A stretch of DNA of 64,000 nt from the NCBI GenBank assembly GCA_963851095.1, contig CAWKOX010000006.1, positions 124,001 through 188,000 of the forward strand. The letters are read 5' to 3'. A model generated the notes under the pieces. The model searched no databases. It saw nothing but the letters and a program-made list of their open reading frames with translations, and was not told the DNA's origin. The position numbers were made by a program, and so were the translations under genes. This stretch comes from Oleispira sp963851095. GTDB taxonomy: Bacteria > Pseudomonadota > Gammaproteobacteria > Pseudomonadales > Oceanobacteraceae. Positions 18,480 through 27,489 of the stretch are shown here, piece after piece; the first letter of the stretch is position 1, and every line of letters starts with the position of its first letter.

Positions 18480-18496
18480 TTGTATACATTGTATAA
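18480..18496. promoter_or_regulatory. TTGTATA direct repeat between almA and aldehyde dehydrogenase
   Basis: The 287-nt divergent region holds TTGTATACA immediately followed by TTGTATAA (18480-18496), and a related CTATACATTGATAC near 18533. These could be regulator or -10 elements for either gene. No consensus is recognised. Confidence 0.3.
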
Positions 18497-18647
18497 TTAA
18501 TAGGGGTTTTTAGCGTGTTCGATACCGCCAAACTATACATTGATACTGCTCTAATACTGCCCATAGAAAGTCATTAGATTTATGAGTACAGGTTAGGTAA
18601 ACTAAACTGAGCTATTACTCTAATAATCTTAACAAAACGAATTCACT

Positions 18648-20060
18648 ATGACTCCATCAGAAAGACTTCAGGCTACCTACCAAACGCAATACAAGGCCTC
18701 GCGTCAGCATGCTTACCCAAGCATCAATGAACGCAAAGACAACCTAGAAAAGCTGGCTCAAATAATAGAAAGCAATGCCGATCGCATCTGTGCTGCGATT
18801 GATAAAGATTATGGCGGCCGTTCTACCAATGAAACCATGCTATTGGAAATCACCCCGTTATTAGGTTCAGTCACCTACGCCAAAAAACGCATCAGTAAGT
18901 GGGCTAAACCAAGAAGCCGTCACGTTGGCTTAGCGTTTAAAGGCGCAAGCAACAAATTGATCCCTCAGCCTAAAGGGGTTGTTGGGGTTGTTACTCCATG
19001 GAACTACCCATTATTCCTAGCACTTAGCCCATGTGTGAGCGCCATAGCCGCTGGCAACCGCTGTATCGTTAAAATGGCCGCTAACTCCCAAAACTTGTGC
19101 CGCCTGCTTGATGAGCTGGTATCGGCGGTATTTGATGAATCTGTATTGGCTGTTATTCCAGCCACTTCTGCGCGTGAATTTTCTTCTATGCCTTGGGATC
19201 ACATGGTCTTCACTGGTTCGGCCGCAACGGGTAAAATCGTGATGGAAGCCGCGTCTAAAAACCTAACACCTGTGACACTAGAACTGGGCGGCAAGTCTCC
19301 GACCATCGTCGCCCCTGACTACGACATTCGCACTGCCGCCGAGCGCATGACCTTCCCTAAATTTTTAAACGCGGGCCAAACCTGCGTTGCCCCTGATTAC
19401 TTATTCGTACCCGAAGGCAAAGTAGAAGAGTTTGTTAAGCATGCTAAAGAGTTCGTAGGCGGTCGTTACGACAGCGTCAACAACTCAGACCTCACCGCGA
19501 TCATCGACGAAGCCGCCTTTAGCCGTTTGCAAGCCACACTAGAAGATGCCAAAGAAAAAGGCGCTGAAGTCGTTAACCTATTACAAGGTAATGCCTTAAA
19601 CGCTGCAGACAAAAAAGTCGCGCCGCATATCATTGTGAATCCAAGCGATGACATGATCGTAATGCAAGACGAAATTTTCGGCCCACTGCTACCGATTAAA
19701 ACGTATAAATCATTGGATGAAGTGGTTGAGTACATCAACGAACGCGATCGCCCTCTTGGCTTGTATATGTTCTCTAACGACAAGAAAACGCAAGACGATT
19801 TGTTCTACAAAACATTGTCTGGCGGCGTATGCATCAACGACTGTATGTTCCACGTTGCTCAGCACGATATGCCATTTGGCGGTATTGGTAATAGCGGCAT
19901 GGGCCACTACCACGGAGAGGAAGGCTTTAAAGAGTTTTCAAAATTACGCCCTGTATTTAAACAGTCTGCTCTGACTTCAAAAATAATCCTGTTGTTGTCG
20001 CCTCCATACGGCGGACTGTTCAAGAATGTTGTTAATTTGATGCTGAAATTTAGATTGTAG
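18648..20060 (+). CDS. Aldehyde dehydrogenase (coniferyl-aldehyde dehydrogenase-like)
   Basis: This 470-residue NAD(P)-dependent aldehyde dehydrogenase has GVVGVVTPWNYPLFLAL, the cofactor region FTGSAATGKIV, the general base in VTLELGGKSP and the nucleophile in NAGQTCVAPDY. The C-terminal tail (KIILLLSPPYGGLFKNVVN) with a hydrophobic end is typical of the coniferyl/fatty aldehyde subgroup and suggests membrane contact. It is transcribed divergently from almA, so it probably turns fatty aldehydes into acids in the same pathway. Confidence 0.92.
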   Translation: MTPSERLQATYQTQYKASRQHAYPSINERKDNLEKLAQIIESNADRICAAIDKDYGGRSTNETMLLEITPLLGSVTYAKKRISKWAKPRSRHVGLAFKGASNKLIPQPKGVVGVVTPWNYPLFLALSPCVSAIAAGNRCIVKMAANSQNLCRLLDELVSAVFDESVLAVIPATSAREFSSMPWDHMVFTGSAATGKIVMEAASKNLTPVTLELGGKSPTIVAPDYDIRTAAERMTFPKFLNAGQTCVAPDYLFVPEGKVEEFVKHAKEFVGGRYDSVNNSDLTAIIDEAAFSRLQATLEDAKEKGAEVVNLLQGNALNAADKKVAPHIIVNPSDDMIVMQDEIFGPLLPIKTYKSLDEVVEYINERDRPLGLYMFSNDKKTQDDLFYKTLSGGVCINDCMFHVAQHDMPFGGIGNSGMGHYHGEEGFKEFSKLRPVFKQSALTSKIILLLSPPYGGLFKNVVNLMLKFRL

Positions 20061-20081
20061 TTGTTGATCTAGTATTAATTT

Positions 20082-20124
20082 AATAAAACCGTTCTACTGG
20101 AATTTAGCAGGACGGTTTATTATT
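20082..20124 (+). terminator. Terminator of the aldehyde dehydrogenase gene
   Basis: AATAAAACCGTTCT pairs with AGGACGGTTTATTATT with one wobble and a bulge, and ends in a T-rich stretch. Confidence 0.7.
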
Positions 20125-20218
20125 CTAGCCATATTAAAGTGCTTAGCTAAAGTCATTAACTAAGCTGCCGATAACGTATGTGAACTTACTAGTGTGCACA
20201 TCGCTATGGGATCCGTAT

Positions 20219-21826
20219 ATGGATATACCTAAATTTTCCAGTTATTCACGCCTTCAGGCTTCTGCAAGCCAGTCTCCAGATACTTTTGTAGCTAAACAGC
20301 GAACCAGTACGGCACAGGCCAATCAAGGGGTGCAATTAGCGCTGTCACAAACCGCGTCACTTAGCGAGTTGTATCAGCCTAAACCTACTTATGTTCAACA
20401 CTCGGCATCCAACACCACACAAAATAGCGAGCAAACCCAGCGGTTTATCCATCAACTTAATAATGAAAATTCTGACAACCGCTTCAAAGGCTTAGGCACT
20501 CGATTTAATGAGCTATTGGATAAGCCAAATGAGCCTTATCAGCAAGTATTACGTCGCTACAGCTACCAATCGGATAGTGCTAGCGCGGGTAAGGTAGATT
20601 TCAGTGCATTTGAGGTATCTTCTAAAACTAAAACCCAGGCTTTCAATCTAGAACTAAAAACTAAAAGCGGCGCGACCATTCAATTTTCTATTGAAAGTTT
20701 TAATGGCCACGGGAAAAATCCAGATACCTTAGTTTATGAGTTCGAAGATTTTAGTGTTCATAAAGTAGGCCAAGGTGCTAGCTTTCGCAGTACAGAAATC
20801 AGCTTTGAAGTGGAAGGCGATTTAACCAAGGCAGAAATTAAGCAGTTAAAAGAGTTCAGTGAAAACTTAGAGGCATTTTCTAACGCGCTGTTTAATGATG
20901 CAAACCCTAGCTTGAAAGCCCTCGACCTCGCGTCTTTTGATGTTATTAGCGAACTGAGCTTGAATAGCATGGGCGGCACCAGCAAGCCATTAACACTGGA
21001 ATATAAAAATAGTGACGAAGAACGTTTTATTGAAGTTAATTACGATGGAAATAAAGCGCAAATCGATCTCACTAAGCTGGGCCAAAGAGTATATAGCGAA
21101 CAAAGTAAACAGCAGGTGATGGAACACTATTTGGGCATTTTAAAGGACAGTGCTGAGAAAGCTCAGGCAGACGATATTCAGGCACTATTGATGCTTGATG
21201 TCTTCGCTGCTGGCTTTGACATGAGCGACAGTGAATTAACCCGAGCGAAAGAGTTGGAGCAGGATCGCGCTACCGAATTAGCCGGCCGTGATGCTTCTAA
21301 TGCAGAAAAAAGTAAAGACGCTCTGCTGCCGATTCCTGATTTTAGCTTTCACTTCATTAGCCATAAAGAACGATTTAATATTGCCGAGAAACCCGAGGAA
21401 TATTCGGGTTTTTCTTTAGCGTTATCGGTACATACTAAACAAGAAACTGAAGGGCCGAATACCTCTACTACTCAGCAACAAGATTTTAAACTGGAAGGGG
21501 CTTATTACGAAGCGCTTGGATTATTAGAAGAGCCCGACTTCGCAACCCAAACCTACCGTTATAACGAGTTTAAGTATGACGTTTCCAATACCGTCACCAC
21601 TGCGACGGGGAATCAGCAATTGCTCTCTGCCTCATTAGAAAAAACCAATGACAATCTTGATTCAAAAAAAGCCTACTATAAAGGCGAGTTAATCGAAGAC
21701 AAAAAAGATGAGACGGGGCCTGAAGCTAGGCTGCTCGACTTCACGGAACGCTTAGGTTTAGAGGCCGAGCTGACGCAAAAACAAATTTTAGAAGATGTTC
21801 TGATCGATCCTTTTGAGGATCAGTAG
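20219..21826 (+). CDS. Hypothetical acidic protein
   Basis: The start is taken at ATG 20219 (MDIPKFSSYS), with GGGA seven bases upstream; the frame is open back to a GTG at 20180. The 535-residue product is Glu/Ser/Gln-rich and has no signal peptide or transmembrane helix. It has a low-complexity N-terminus (~residues 1-80), a beta-rich region (FNLELKTKSGATIQFSIESF) and a helical part (LTKAEIKQLKEFSENLEAFS). It resembles regulators or scaffolds found scattered in Oceanospirillales, but no family is recognised. Confidence 0.7.
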   Translation: MDIPKFSSYSRLQASASQSPDTFVAKQRTSTAQANQGVQLALSQTASLSELYQPKPTYVQHSASNTTQNSEQTQRFIHQLNNENSDNRFKGLGTRFNELLDKPNEPYQQVLRRYSYQSDSASAGKVDFSAFEVSSKTKTQAFNLELKTKSGATIQFSIESFNGHGKNPDTLVYEFEDFSVHKVGQGASFRSTEISFEVEGDLTKAEIKQLKEFSENLEAFSNALFNDANPSLKALDLASFDVISELSLNSMGGTSKPLTLEYKNSDEERFIEVNYDGNKAQIDLTKLGQRVYSEQSKQQVMEHYLGILKDSAEKAQADDIQALLMLDVFAAGFDMSDSELTRAKELEQDRATELAGRDASNAEKSKDALLPIPDFSFHFISHKERFNIAEKPEEYSGFSLALSVHTKQETEGPNTSTTQQQDFKLEGAYYEALGLLEEPDFATQTYRYNEFKYDVSNTVTTATGNQQLLSASLEKTNDNLDSKKAYYKGELIEDKKDETGPEARLLDFTERLGLEAELTQKQILEDVLIDPFEDQ

Positions 21827-21842
21827 CTTGAAATTGCTGTAT

Positions 21843-22097
21843 TCAATCATTCCTCGTCGCGGCTGTCGGCGTTGATGGCGTCTTTATTTTTAATGCTTCA
21901 CTGATTTTATGCACGAAAGGTGCAACGAATATCACCGATAAAAAAGCGATCGGGAATGCGAGGCTAAAGCCTTTTCCCCAATTCATGAAGAATTGTGGAT
22001 GAAAGCCCTGGTGAATGGCAGTTAATACAAATGACATAATCGCAGTCATGAACGCTGCCATAAAAAACGGAAAGTAAAAACGCTCTAATTTTCTCAT
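21843..22097 (-). CDS. DUF2798-type small membrane protein
   Basis: This 84-residue protein has two transmembrane helices (PFFMAAFMTAIMSFVLTAI and FSLAFPIAFLSVIFVAPFV) separated by a short loop with NWGKGF. That is the hallmark layout of DUF2798 proteins, inner-membrane proteins of unknown function. It is divergent from the MarR gene next door and could be a target of that regulator. Confidence 0.8.
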   Translation of the reverse strand: MRKLERFYFPFFMAAFMTAIMSFVLTAIHQGFHPQFFMNWGKGFSLAFPIAFLSVIFVAPFVHKISEALKIKTPSTPTAATRND

Positions 22098-22147
22098 GCT
22101 TCCTCTACCCTCGAATGCCCATCAACTTATCCACAGAGCATCGCCAC

Positions 22148-22169
22148 CTTGTCAACCCTATATGACAAG
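22148..22169. promoter_or_regulatory. Candidate MarR operator 1
   Basis: Perfect palindrome CTTGTCA-N8-TGACAAG in the region between the DUF2798 gene and the MarR gene. Its spacing matches a second copy 43 nt further on. Confidence 0.65.
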
Positions 22170-22190
22170 ATAGTAGTTGCTTGCCAATAG

Positions 22191-22212
22191 CTTGTCAACT
22201 AACATTGACACC
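22191..22212. promoter_or_regulatory. Candidate MarR operator 2
   Basis: CTTGTCA-N8-TGACACC: the same half-site and the same 8-nt spacer as operator 1, with two mismatches at the end. It abuts the ATG at 22213, so bound repressor would block translation-start-proximal transcription, as in autorepression. Confidence 0.6.
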
Positions 22213-22635
22213 ATGAATATACCCGACCTATCTCAAAATCTAAAAACCTTACTTTTCAAACGCTTTGAATGGTACGAGCAAACACTGCTCGCGTCGCTTG
22301 AAGCGCAAGGTGATGTCAGTTTAACCATGGCTCAATCACGCGCGCTAGCGGTTCTAAATGGTCAAAGCAGTAGTATTTCTGAGCTAGCGCGCAGCTTGAA
22401 CATTTCTCGCCAGGCCGCCCATAAAACGGTGAGCCGCTTGGTAGAATTAGATTGGATCAAGCTCGAAGATGGCGATAAAGGCAATGAGAAAATCATTAAT
22501 TTTACTGAGCACGGCCAGCAAATGCGGGCCACAATAAAAGAGCACATGATGAAAATAGAAAAGGATATTGCCGCCAATATTGGGCAACAAGAATACAATA
22601 GCCTAGTGCGTATTCTTACAACCGATTGGCATTAG
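22213..22635 (+). CDS. MarR family transcriptional regulator
   Basis: The start at ATG 22213 gives MNIPDLSQNLKTLL and a 140-residue winged-helix protein. The helix-turn-helix is SISELARSLNISRQAAHKTV at about residues 56-75, followed by the wing (LDWIKLEDGDKGNEKIIN) and a dimerisation helix. The longer frame from 22177 would read through operator 2. Two matching palindromes in its promoter argue that it represses itself and maybe the divergent DUF2798 gene. The ligand is unknown. Confidence 0.88.
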   Translation: MNIPDLSQNLKTLLFKRFEWYEQTLLASLEAQGDVSLTMAQSRALAVLNGQSSSISELARSLNISRQAAHKTVSRLVELDWIKLEDGDKGNEKIINFTEHGQQMRATIKEHMMKIEKDIAANIGQQEYNSLVRILTTDWH

Positions 22636-22680
22636 TTTTTACTATCTTAAATACCAAGGCTCAGAGCCTTTCCCCTTAAT

Positions 22681-22712
22681 AAGTGAATAGAGTATGATTT
22701 GGCTATTCACTT
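22681..22712 (+). promoter_or_regulatory. Stem-loop just upstream of the MFS-acyltransferase gene
   Basis: AAGTGAATAG and CTATTCACTT form a 10-bp stem with a 12-nt loop 16 nt before the start codon. It may be the MarR gene's terminator or a leader structure. There is no strong T-run. Confidence 0.4.
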
Positions 22713-22728
22713 ATTAAGGATATGTTGC

Positions 22729-24609
22729 ATGAGCCAGCAAGGACAGTTTTCTCTTCTCACGAAACAACGATTTCTCCCCTATTTTCTAACCCAAGCCTTA
22801 GGCGCATTTAACGATAATCTATATAAAAACGCGTTGTTATTATTAATTGCGTTCGGTGGAATTAGTGCACAAAGTGATTCGGCCTTACTCACCAATTTGG
22901 CCGCAGGCTTATTCATTTTACCGTTCTTTTTATTCTCTCCTATCGCGGGACAAATTGCTGATAAGTTCGAGAAATCAAAACTGATTAAATGGGTAAAAGG
23001 ACTTGAAGTCATCATAATGGGCTTAGCCGCTGTGGCGATTGTGATGGGCAATGTCTGGATGATGATGTTATTGCTATTTTTAATGGGGCTGCAGTCTTCT
23101 CTTTTTGGCCCGGTTAAATTTGCGCTATTACCACAGCAGCTCGATGATGACGAACTGGTCGGTGGTAATGCCTTGGTTGAAATGGGGACTTTCATCGCCA
23201 TTTTAGTCGGTACGATTACCGCCGGAATCTTCTTTGATTTTGAACAAGGTCTGTACTGGATTGCTGGCGGCATTGTCGTTTTCGCTCTATTGGGCTTTTT
23301 CTCTAGTCAGTATATTCCTAAGGCGAGCGCCAACGATCCTGAATTAAAAATCAACTGGAACCCCTTTTCTGAAATGGTGAATACCATTCGACAGGCAAGA
23401 GAGAATCGCTCAGTCTATTTATCTATTATGGCAATCAGTTGGTTTTGGTTTATTGGTGCCAGCTATCTTACGCAGTTCCCAAATTTTGCTCGTGATTTTT
23501 TAGGCGGCTCAACACAAGTTGTAACCCTGCTATTAACCTTATTCTCCCTTGGTGTGGCGTTAGGTTCTTTGTTATGTGAAAAGCTGTCGGGGCATAAAAT
23601 TGAGCTAGGGATTGTGCCTATTGGCTCGTTGGGTATGAGTATTTTTGGTATTGATCTCTATTTTTCGGTCGCGGGTATTCAGGTTATTGAAGACATGTCG
23701 GCGATGGCTTTTATTCAGCAGCCAGAAAATTTTCGTTTGATGTTTGATATCGCAATGGTCAGTGCATTTGGTGGTTTGTTTGTGGTGCCTCTGCAGGCCC
23801 TAATTCAACACCGAAGCGATGAGAAAAATCGTGCTCAGATTATTGCGGCCAATAACATGTTTAACGCTATTTTCATGGTGGCCAGTGCGGGAATCGGGAT
23901 TTTGGCCTTGGTAGTGATTGAGCTTACGATTCCTGAGTACTTTTTGGTATTGGCGATCATGAACATCGTTGTGGCCATTTATGTGTACTCTCGCGTCCCT
24001 GAGTTTGTCTTACGTTTCTTTATTTGGATGCTGGGTCATACGCTGTATCGCGTGCAAGATAAAGGTTTAGAAAACATACCCGATACCGGAGCGGCTGTTT
24101 TGGTCTGTAACCACGTCAGTTTTGTTGACGCGATGTTGATTGCCGGAACGTGCCACCGCCCTGTTCGCTTTGTGATGGATAGAAGTATTGCTGAAATGAA
24201 AGGCCTAAGAACCTTCTTTAAGATTGCTAAAACCATTCCTATTTGTTCGCCTAAGGCGAATATTGAGGTGTATGAAAACGCCTTTAAACGCATTAAAGAA
24301 GAGCTCGATAATGGTGAAATTATTTGTATTTTTCCGGAAGGAAAGTTAACCACCGATGGAGAGGTCGATACGTTTAAATCGGGCATTGAACGCATTATAA
24401 AAGAAACCCCTGTGCCCGTTGTGCCAATGGCTCTTGGCGGTATGTGGGGCAGTGTTTTTAGTCATAAAGATGGTCATGCGCTTACCAAGCGCCCTCGTCG
24501 TTTTTGGTCAAAAGTAACTCTGACCGTCAGCCCAGCCCAGCCTGCTGCCAATGTATCTGCTGCCTCTTTAGAACATGATGTAAAAACCTTATTAGGCGAT
24601 GCATTATGA
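22729..24609 (+). CDS. MFS lysophospholipid transporter fused to a PlsC-type acyltransferase
   Basis: The start is ATG 22729 (MSQQGQFSLL) with AAGGA nine bases upstream. Residues ~10-420 form an LplT-like MFS transporter (FLTQALGAFNDNLYKNALLL is the family's first helix). Residues ~435-626 form a PlsC domain with NHVSFVDAML (the NHxxxxD catalytic box), FPEGKLTTDGE (substrate box) and VPVVPMALGGMWGS. Such fusions import lysophospholipids and re-acylate them in membrane repair; the AMP-binding acyl-ACP synthetase domain found in longer Aas fusions is absent here. It is followed 30 nt later by an EamA transporter. Confidence 0.9.
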   Translation: MSQQGQFSLLTKQRFLPYFLTQALGAFNDNLYKNALLLLIAFGGISAQSDSALLTNLAAGLFILPFFLFSPIAGQIADKFEKSKLIKWVKGLEVIIMGLAAVAIVMGNVWMMMLLLFLMGLQSSLFGPVKFALLPQQLDDDELVGGNALVEMGTFIAILVGTITAGIFFDFEQGLYWIAGGIVVFALLGFFSSQYIPKASANDPELKINWNPFSEMVNTIRQARENRSVYLSIMAISWFWFIGASYLTQFPNFARDFLGGSTQVVTLLLTLFSLGVALGSLLCEKLSGHKIELGIVPIGSLGMSIFGIDLYFSVAGIQVIEDMSAMAFIQQPENFRLMFDIAMVSAFGGLFVVPLQALIQHRSDEKNRAQIIAANNMFNAIFMVASAGIGILALVVIELTIPEYFLVLAIMNIVVAIYVYSRVPEFVLRFFIWMLGHTLYRVQDKGLENIPDTGAAVLVCNHVSFVDAMLIAGTCHRPVRFVMDRSIAEMKGLRTFFKIAKTIPICSPKANIEVYENAFKRIKEELDNGEIICIFPEGKLTTDGEVDTFKSGIERIIKETPVPVVPMALGGMWGSVFSHKDGHALTKRPRRFWSKVTLTVSPAQPAANVSAASLEHDVKTLLGDAL

Positions 24610-24639
24610 TAAAGACTCTCTCATGATAAAGATTTATTC

Positions 24640-25518
24640 ATGTTAAACACTTCTTGGTTATCAATGGCCTTGCTGATTTTAGTAACGGCCATTGCCCCTA
24701 CGCTGTGGGGGACAACTTATATTGTTACTACCGAGCTGTTACCCCCTGATCGCCCCTTTATCGCTGCTTGCTTACGTTTATTGCCCGCGGGGATCATATT
24801 ACTGCTTATTAGCCGCCACATACCACTGCGCAGCGAATGGCCACGTATTATCATTCTTGCGATTTTAAACTTTGCTATTTTTCATGTTTTATTATTTACA
24901 GCGGCTTACCGACTACCAGGAGGGCTAGCGGCGGTTGTCGGTGCTATTCAACCTTTATTGATGATGTTTTTAATCTGGTTTGTTGATGGCCGAAAGCCTG
25001 CTCATATTGCATTAATAGCCAGTATCTTCGGTGTTCTAGGCATGGCGGTATTATTGCTTTCGCCTAATTCAACATGGGATTTTATCGGTATTATGGCCGC
25101 CGCGACAGGCGCTGTCCTTATGACATGCGGAATCTTTTTAGCTCGACGATGGCGCACGGATATGCCGCTATTAGCGTTTACTGGCTGGCAGTTATTTATT
25201 GCAGGTATCTTACTCGTGCCTTTAGCATGGTTTATTGATCCACCGCTGTCGCAGTTGACGTCAAATCATATTCTTGGCTACGGTTATCTTTCTATCGTGG
25301 GTACAGCTTTGGCTTATACTTTATGGTTTAACGGTATTGCGAGAATATCGCCGGTGGCGATTTCGTCACTTGGGTTATTAAGCCCTATTTCAGCGGTTAT
25401 TATTGGCTGGGTGGTTCTAGGTGAAAGCATCACTGGCATAGCCTTAATTGGCTTGATTACAGTGCTGTTAAGTGTTCTGACGGTTCAGTGGGTAATGGCA
25501 CCCAAGACGAATCGCTAG
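24640..25518 (+). CDS. EamA family (DMT) exporter
   Basis: This 292-residue protein has ten hydrophobic helices in two EamA repeats. GTTYIVTTELLPP follows helix 1, and SPISAVIIGWVVLGESIT near the end is the repeat-2 signature. These transporters export small metabolites such as amino acids or purines; the substrate cannot be read from sequence. It probably shares a transcript with the MFS-acyltransferase gene. Confidence 0.9.
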   Translation: MLNTSWLSMALLILVTAIAPTLWGTTYIVTTELLPPDRPFIAACLRLLPAGIILLLISRHIPLRSEWPRIIILAILNFAIFHVLLFTAAYRLPGGLAAVVGAIQPLLMMFLIWFVDGRKPAHIALIASIFGVLGMAVLLLSPNSTWDFIGIMAAATGAVLMTCGIFLARRWRTDMPLLAFTGWQLFIAGILLVPLAWFIDPPLSQLTSNHILGYGYLSIVGTALAYTLWFNGIARISPVAISSLGLLSPISAVIIGWVVLGESITGIALIGLITVLLSVLTVQWVMAPKTNR

Positions 25519-25532
25519 CCTGATACGCGAGA

Positions 25533-25570
25533 ACTCAATAAAAAAGACTCAGTCGCCTCTTTTATTGAGT
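25533..25570. terminator. Convergent terminator between EamA and phasin genes
   Basis: ACTCAATAAA (25533-25542) and TTTATTGAGT (25561-25570) form a 10-bp stem. A and T runs flank the loop on both strands, so it serves both converging genes. Confidence 0.65.
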
Positions 25571-25595
25571 GATTATCGCTGATTTGGGCAATTAG

Positions 25596-26136
25596 CTACT
25601 TTTTAGAGTTTGCTTTAGTGTCAGCTTGCTTAGACGCCTTAGGCTCAGCTTGCTTAGTCGCTTTAGGTTCAGCCTTCTTCTCAGCTTTAGGTCTCAGCCT
25701 TCTTCTCAGCTTGCTTAGCGGCTTTGGCTTTAGCTTGTTTAGCGGCTTCAGCTTGCTTGGCGGCCTTAGCTTCTGCTTCAGTATTGCGCTTTTCAATCAA
25801 CTTAGCGATGGTCGCTGTTAACTGATCTACCGTCGTATTTAATTGATTCAGTTTTTCTTCATCTGATACATCTGAACACATTCCAAGCAGCTTTTTACTT
25901 TTAGCTTGAATTGCTTCTTTTTTATCATTAATTTTATTTTGAATTTCATCTTTTTTATCATTAATCTTATTCTGAATCACTTCGCCGCGGCTCTGTAATT
26001 CATCATATAGATTATTAGATTTTTCTTGGGCAGCATCAATTGACTTAGCCAGCGCGTCTTTACTGCTGTCTATAGAGCCTAAGCCAGCCAACCATGTATT
26101 ACGTGCGATATGCTCTAAGTTGTCTTTCGTTGACAT
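25596..26136 (-). CDS. Phasin family protein with long Lys/Ala tail (one frameshift)
   Basis: The N-terminus HIARNTWLAGLGSIDSSKDA is the polyhydroxyalkanoate-granule-associated (PhaF/PhaI-type) phasin motif. Then come two near-identical NKINDKKDEIQ units and a coiled coil (KLNQLNTTVDQLTATIAKLI). A lysine/alanine-rich tail resembles the histone-like C-terminus of PhaF, which binds DNA. The frame stops at 25687, but the AAKQAEKKAEPK repeats continue in the next frame to 25596. One extra base in GGTCTC near 25690 (compare GGTTC and GGCTC in sister repeats) explains this. Repaired, it encodes 179 residues. It lies 81 nt after the next phasin gene and is probably in the same operon. Confidence 0.8.
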
Positions 26137-26217
26137 AATAAATTCTCTTTTAAAAATGAACGGTTACTAAATGCCGATTTGTATAGGTTATATGGGCACC
26201 AGCGCTTTAAGTATTGA

Positions 26218-26577
26218 TTATGAAAGCTTTTTGAGGACTTCTGTTAACTCATCAACTTTTTGTGTTAGCTCAGAGATTTTTGCCTCGGTGCTTGTCGTAT
26301 CAAGACCTAATTGCTTGCGTACCTCTGCAACGCGCTTATCGACAGCTGTTTTTTCTTGAACGTCTTTGGCAACGCTCTTCTCAGACTCAGCTGTAAACTC
26401 TTCGCCTTTAGAAACGAATGTTTTAAACAAGCGAGCTCTTTCACTATTAATCTTTTGGAATTGACCTTCTACTTCTTCAAAAGCCATCACATAAAAACCA
26501 ACACCTGCCAACCAAGCTCTACGTACTAATCCGTCAGTCTTTTCTGTTGTGCTGGTTACGTTCTCTAAATTAGCCAT
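26218..26577 (-). CDS. Phasin family protein
   Basis: This 119-residue amphipathic helical protein has DGLVRRAWLAGVGFYVMAFE as the phasin motif, a central charged region and a C-terminal leucine-zipper-like coiled coil (ISELTQKVDELTEVLKKLS). Phasins coat storage granules of polyhydroxyalkanoate or wax ester/triacylglycerol. It is divergent from the TetR regulator at 26862. The shared 18-bp motif lies 67 nt upstream of its start. Confidence 0.88.
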   Translation of the reverse strand: MANLENVTSTTEKTDGLVRRAWLAGVGFYVMAFEEVEGQFQKINSERARLFKTFVSKGEEFTAESEKSVAKDVQEKTAVDKRVAEVRKQLGLDTTSTEAKISELTQKVDELTEVLKKLS

Positions 26578-26644
26578 GTTGTGCCCAATAATATTGAATA
26601 AGTTTGCCGAAGTTCTTTATATGATCTAAATATAACCAATACAA

Positions 26645-26662
26645 TTAGAAAGGGCATACTAA
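26645..26662 (-). promoter_or_regulatory. Shared phasin upstream motif, copy 1
   Basis: TTAGAAAGGGCATACTAA. The same motif with a variable three-base centre stands at nearly the same distance (67-69 nt counted from start codon to motif edge) before three phasin genes. On the minus strand a TTATAT box follows, so it may overlap the -35 region or an activator site. Confidence 0.6.
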
Positions 26663-26861
26663 AAAAGAACATTAAGAAAGAAACACTAAGAGTTAAAGAA
26701 GAAGGCCGATATTACTGGCTTTTTTCTGAGGTGGGCATTAATCTATTTTTAAGGTAAGTCGCTAGCAGTTCAATGAGGCCTGTATTACCCTATGTGACAG
26801 GACGTTAAACTGCATAAGCTGCCGCTAAGTAACGGCAATAATAAGATTGGAATTTCTCATA

Positions 26862-27488
26862 TTGAAAACTGCAGAAAAAATACTATTGATCAGCCTAGAT
26901 TTATTTAATAATCAGGGGGAGCGTCATACCACCAGTGTCGATATCGCAAACGAGCTAGATATAAGCCCTGGCAATCTCTATTATCACTATAAAGGCAAAG
27001 ATGACATCATCAGCGCCTTGGTCGACAGCTACATCAGCAAGATAAATGACATTCCTCAATCTACTGAAAATCATGAAGATTTTTATAAGTACCTGTTCTA
27101 TTGCTTAGAAACCATGCACTTATTTAGGTTTCTTTTTCAAAACATTGCTGAAATTTCGAATCAATACCCTGCGATTACTAGCAAATTACAAAGATTGGCA
27201 AAGTTTCAAAGACAGCACTTACGAAATTCATTATCAGAGCTGCAAAAAAAGGGCACGCTTACCGGTAGCTCAACGGATATTGATCTATTACTCGACATTA
27301 TCAGTTTAACATTGTTTCAAAGCCTTAATTATTATCAAATGCAGGGGGATTCATTAAGTAATCCCGACATTGTATATCGCACGTTAATGACGATCTATTT
27401 TAGCTTGCAGCCTTATTACCAAGAGACTACTGATACCGCTGAAATAAAAATGGCTATTTTAAACAAAACATTAATCGAGAAAAACTAA
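26862..27488 (+). CDS. TetR family regulator, PhaD-like
   Basis: The start is set at TTG 26862 (MKTAEKILLIS), the usual beginning for the family; another TTG at 26847 would add five residues. The helix-turn-helix TSVDIANELDISPGNLYYHY at residues ~25-44 is very close in style to PhaD, the TetR-like controller of polyhydroxyalkanoate genes in pseudomonads. The 208-residue protein has a hydrophobic ligand domain likely to bind a fatty acyl-CoA or similar. Its divergent position between phasin genes supports a role in controlling granule-protein genes through the 18-bp motif; this is inference. Confidence 0.82.
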   Translation: MKTAEKILLISLDLFNNQGERHTTSVDIANELDISPGNLYYHYKGKDDIISALVDSYISKINDIPQSTENHEDFYKYLFYCLETMHLFRFLFQNIAEISNQYPAITSKLQRLAKFQRQHLRNSLSELQKKGTLTGSSTDIDLLLDIISLTLFQSLNYYQMQGDSLSNPDIVYRTLMTIYFSLQPYYQETTDTAEIKMAILNKTLIEKN

Positions 27489-27489
27489 A

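Noticed and set aside
25596..25796. Separate Lys/Pro-rich small protein
   Set aside because: Only its second part has the AAKQAEPK repeat, which continues the phasin tail; a single frameshift explains it.
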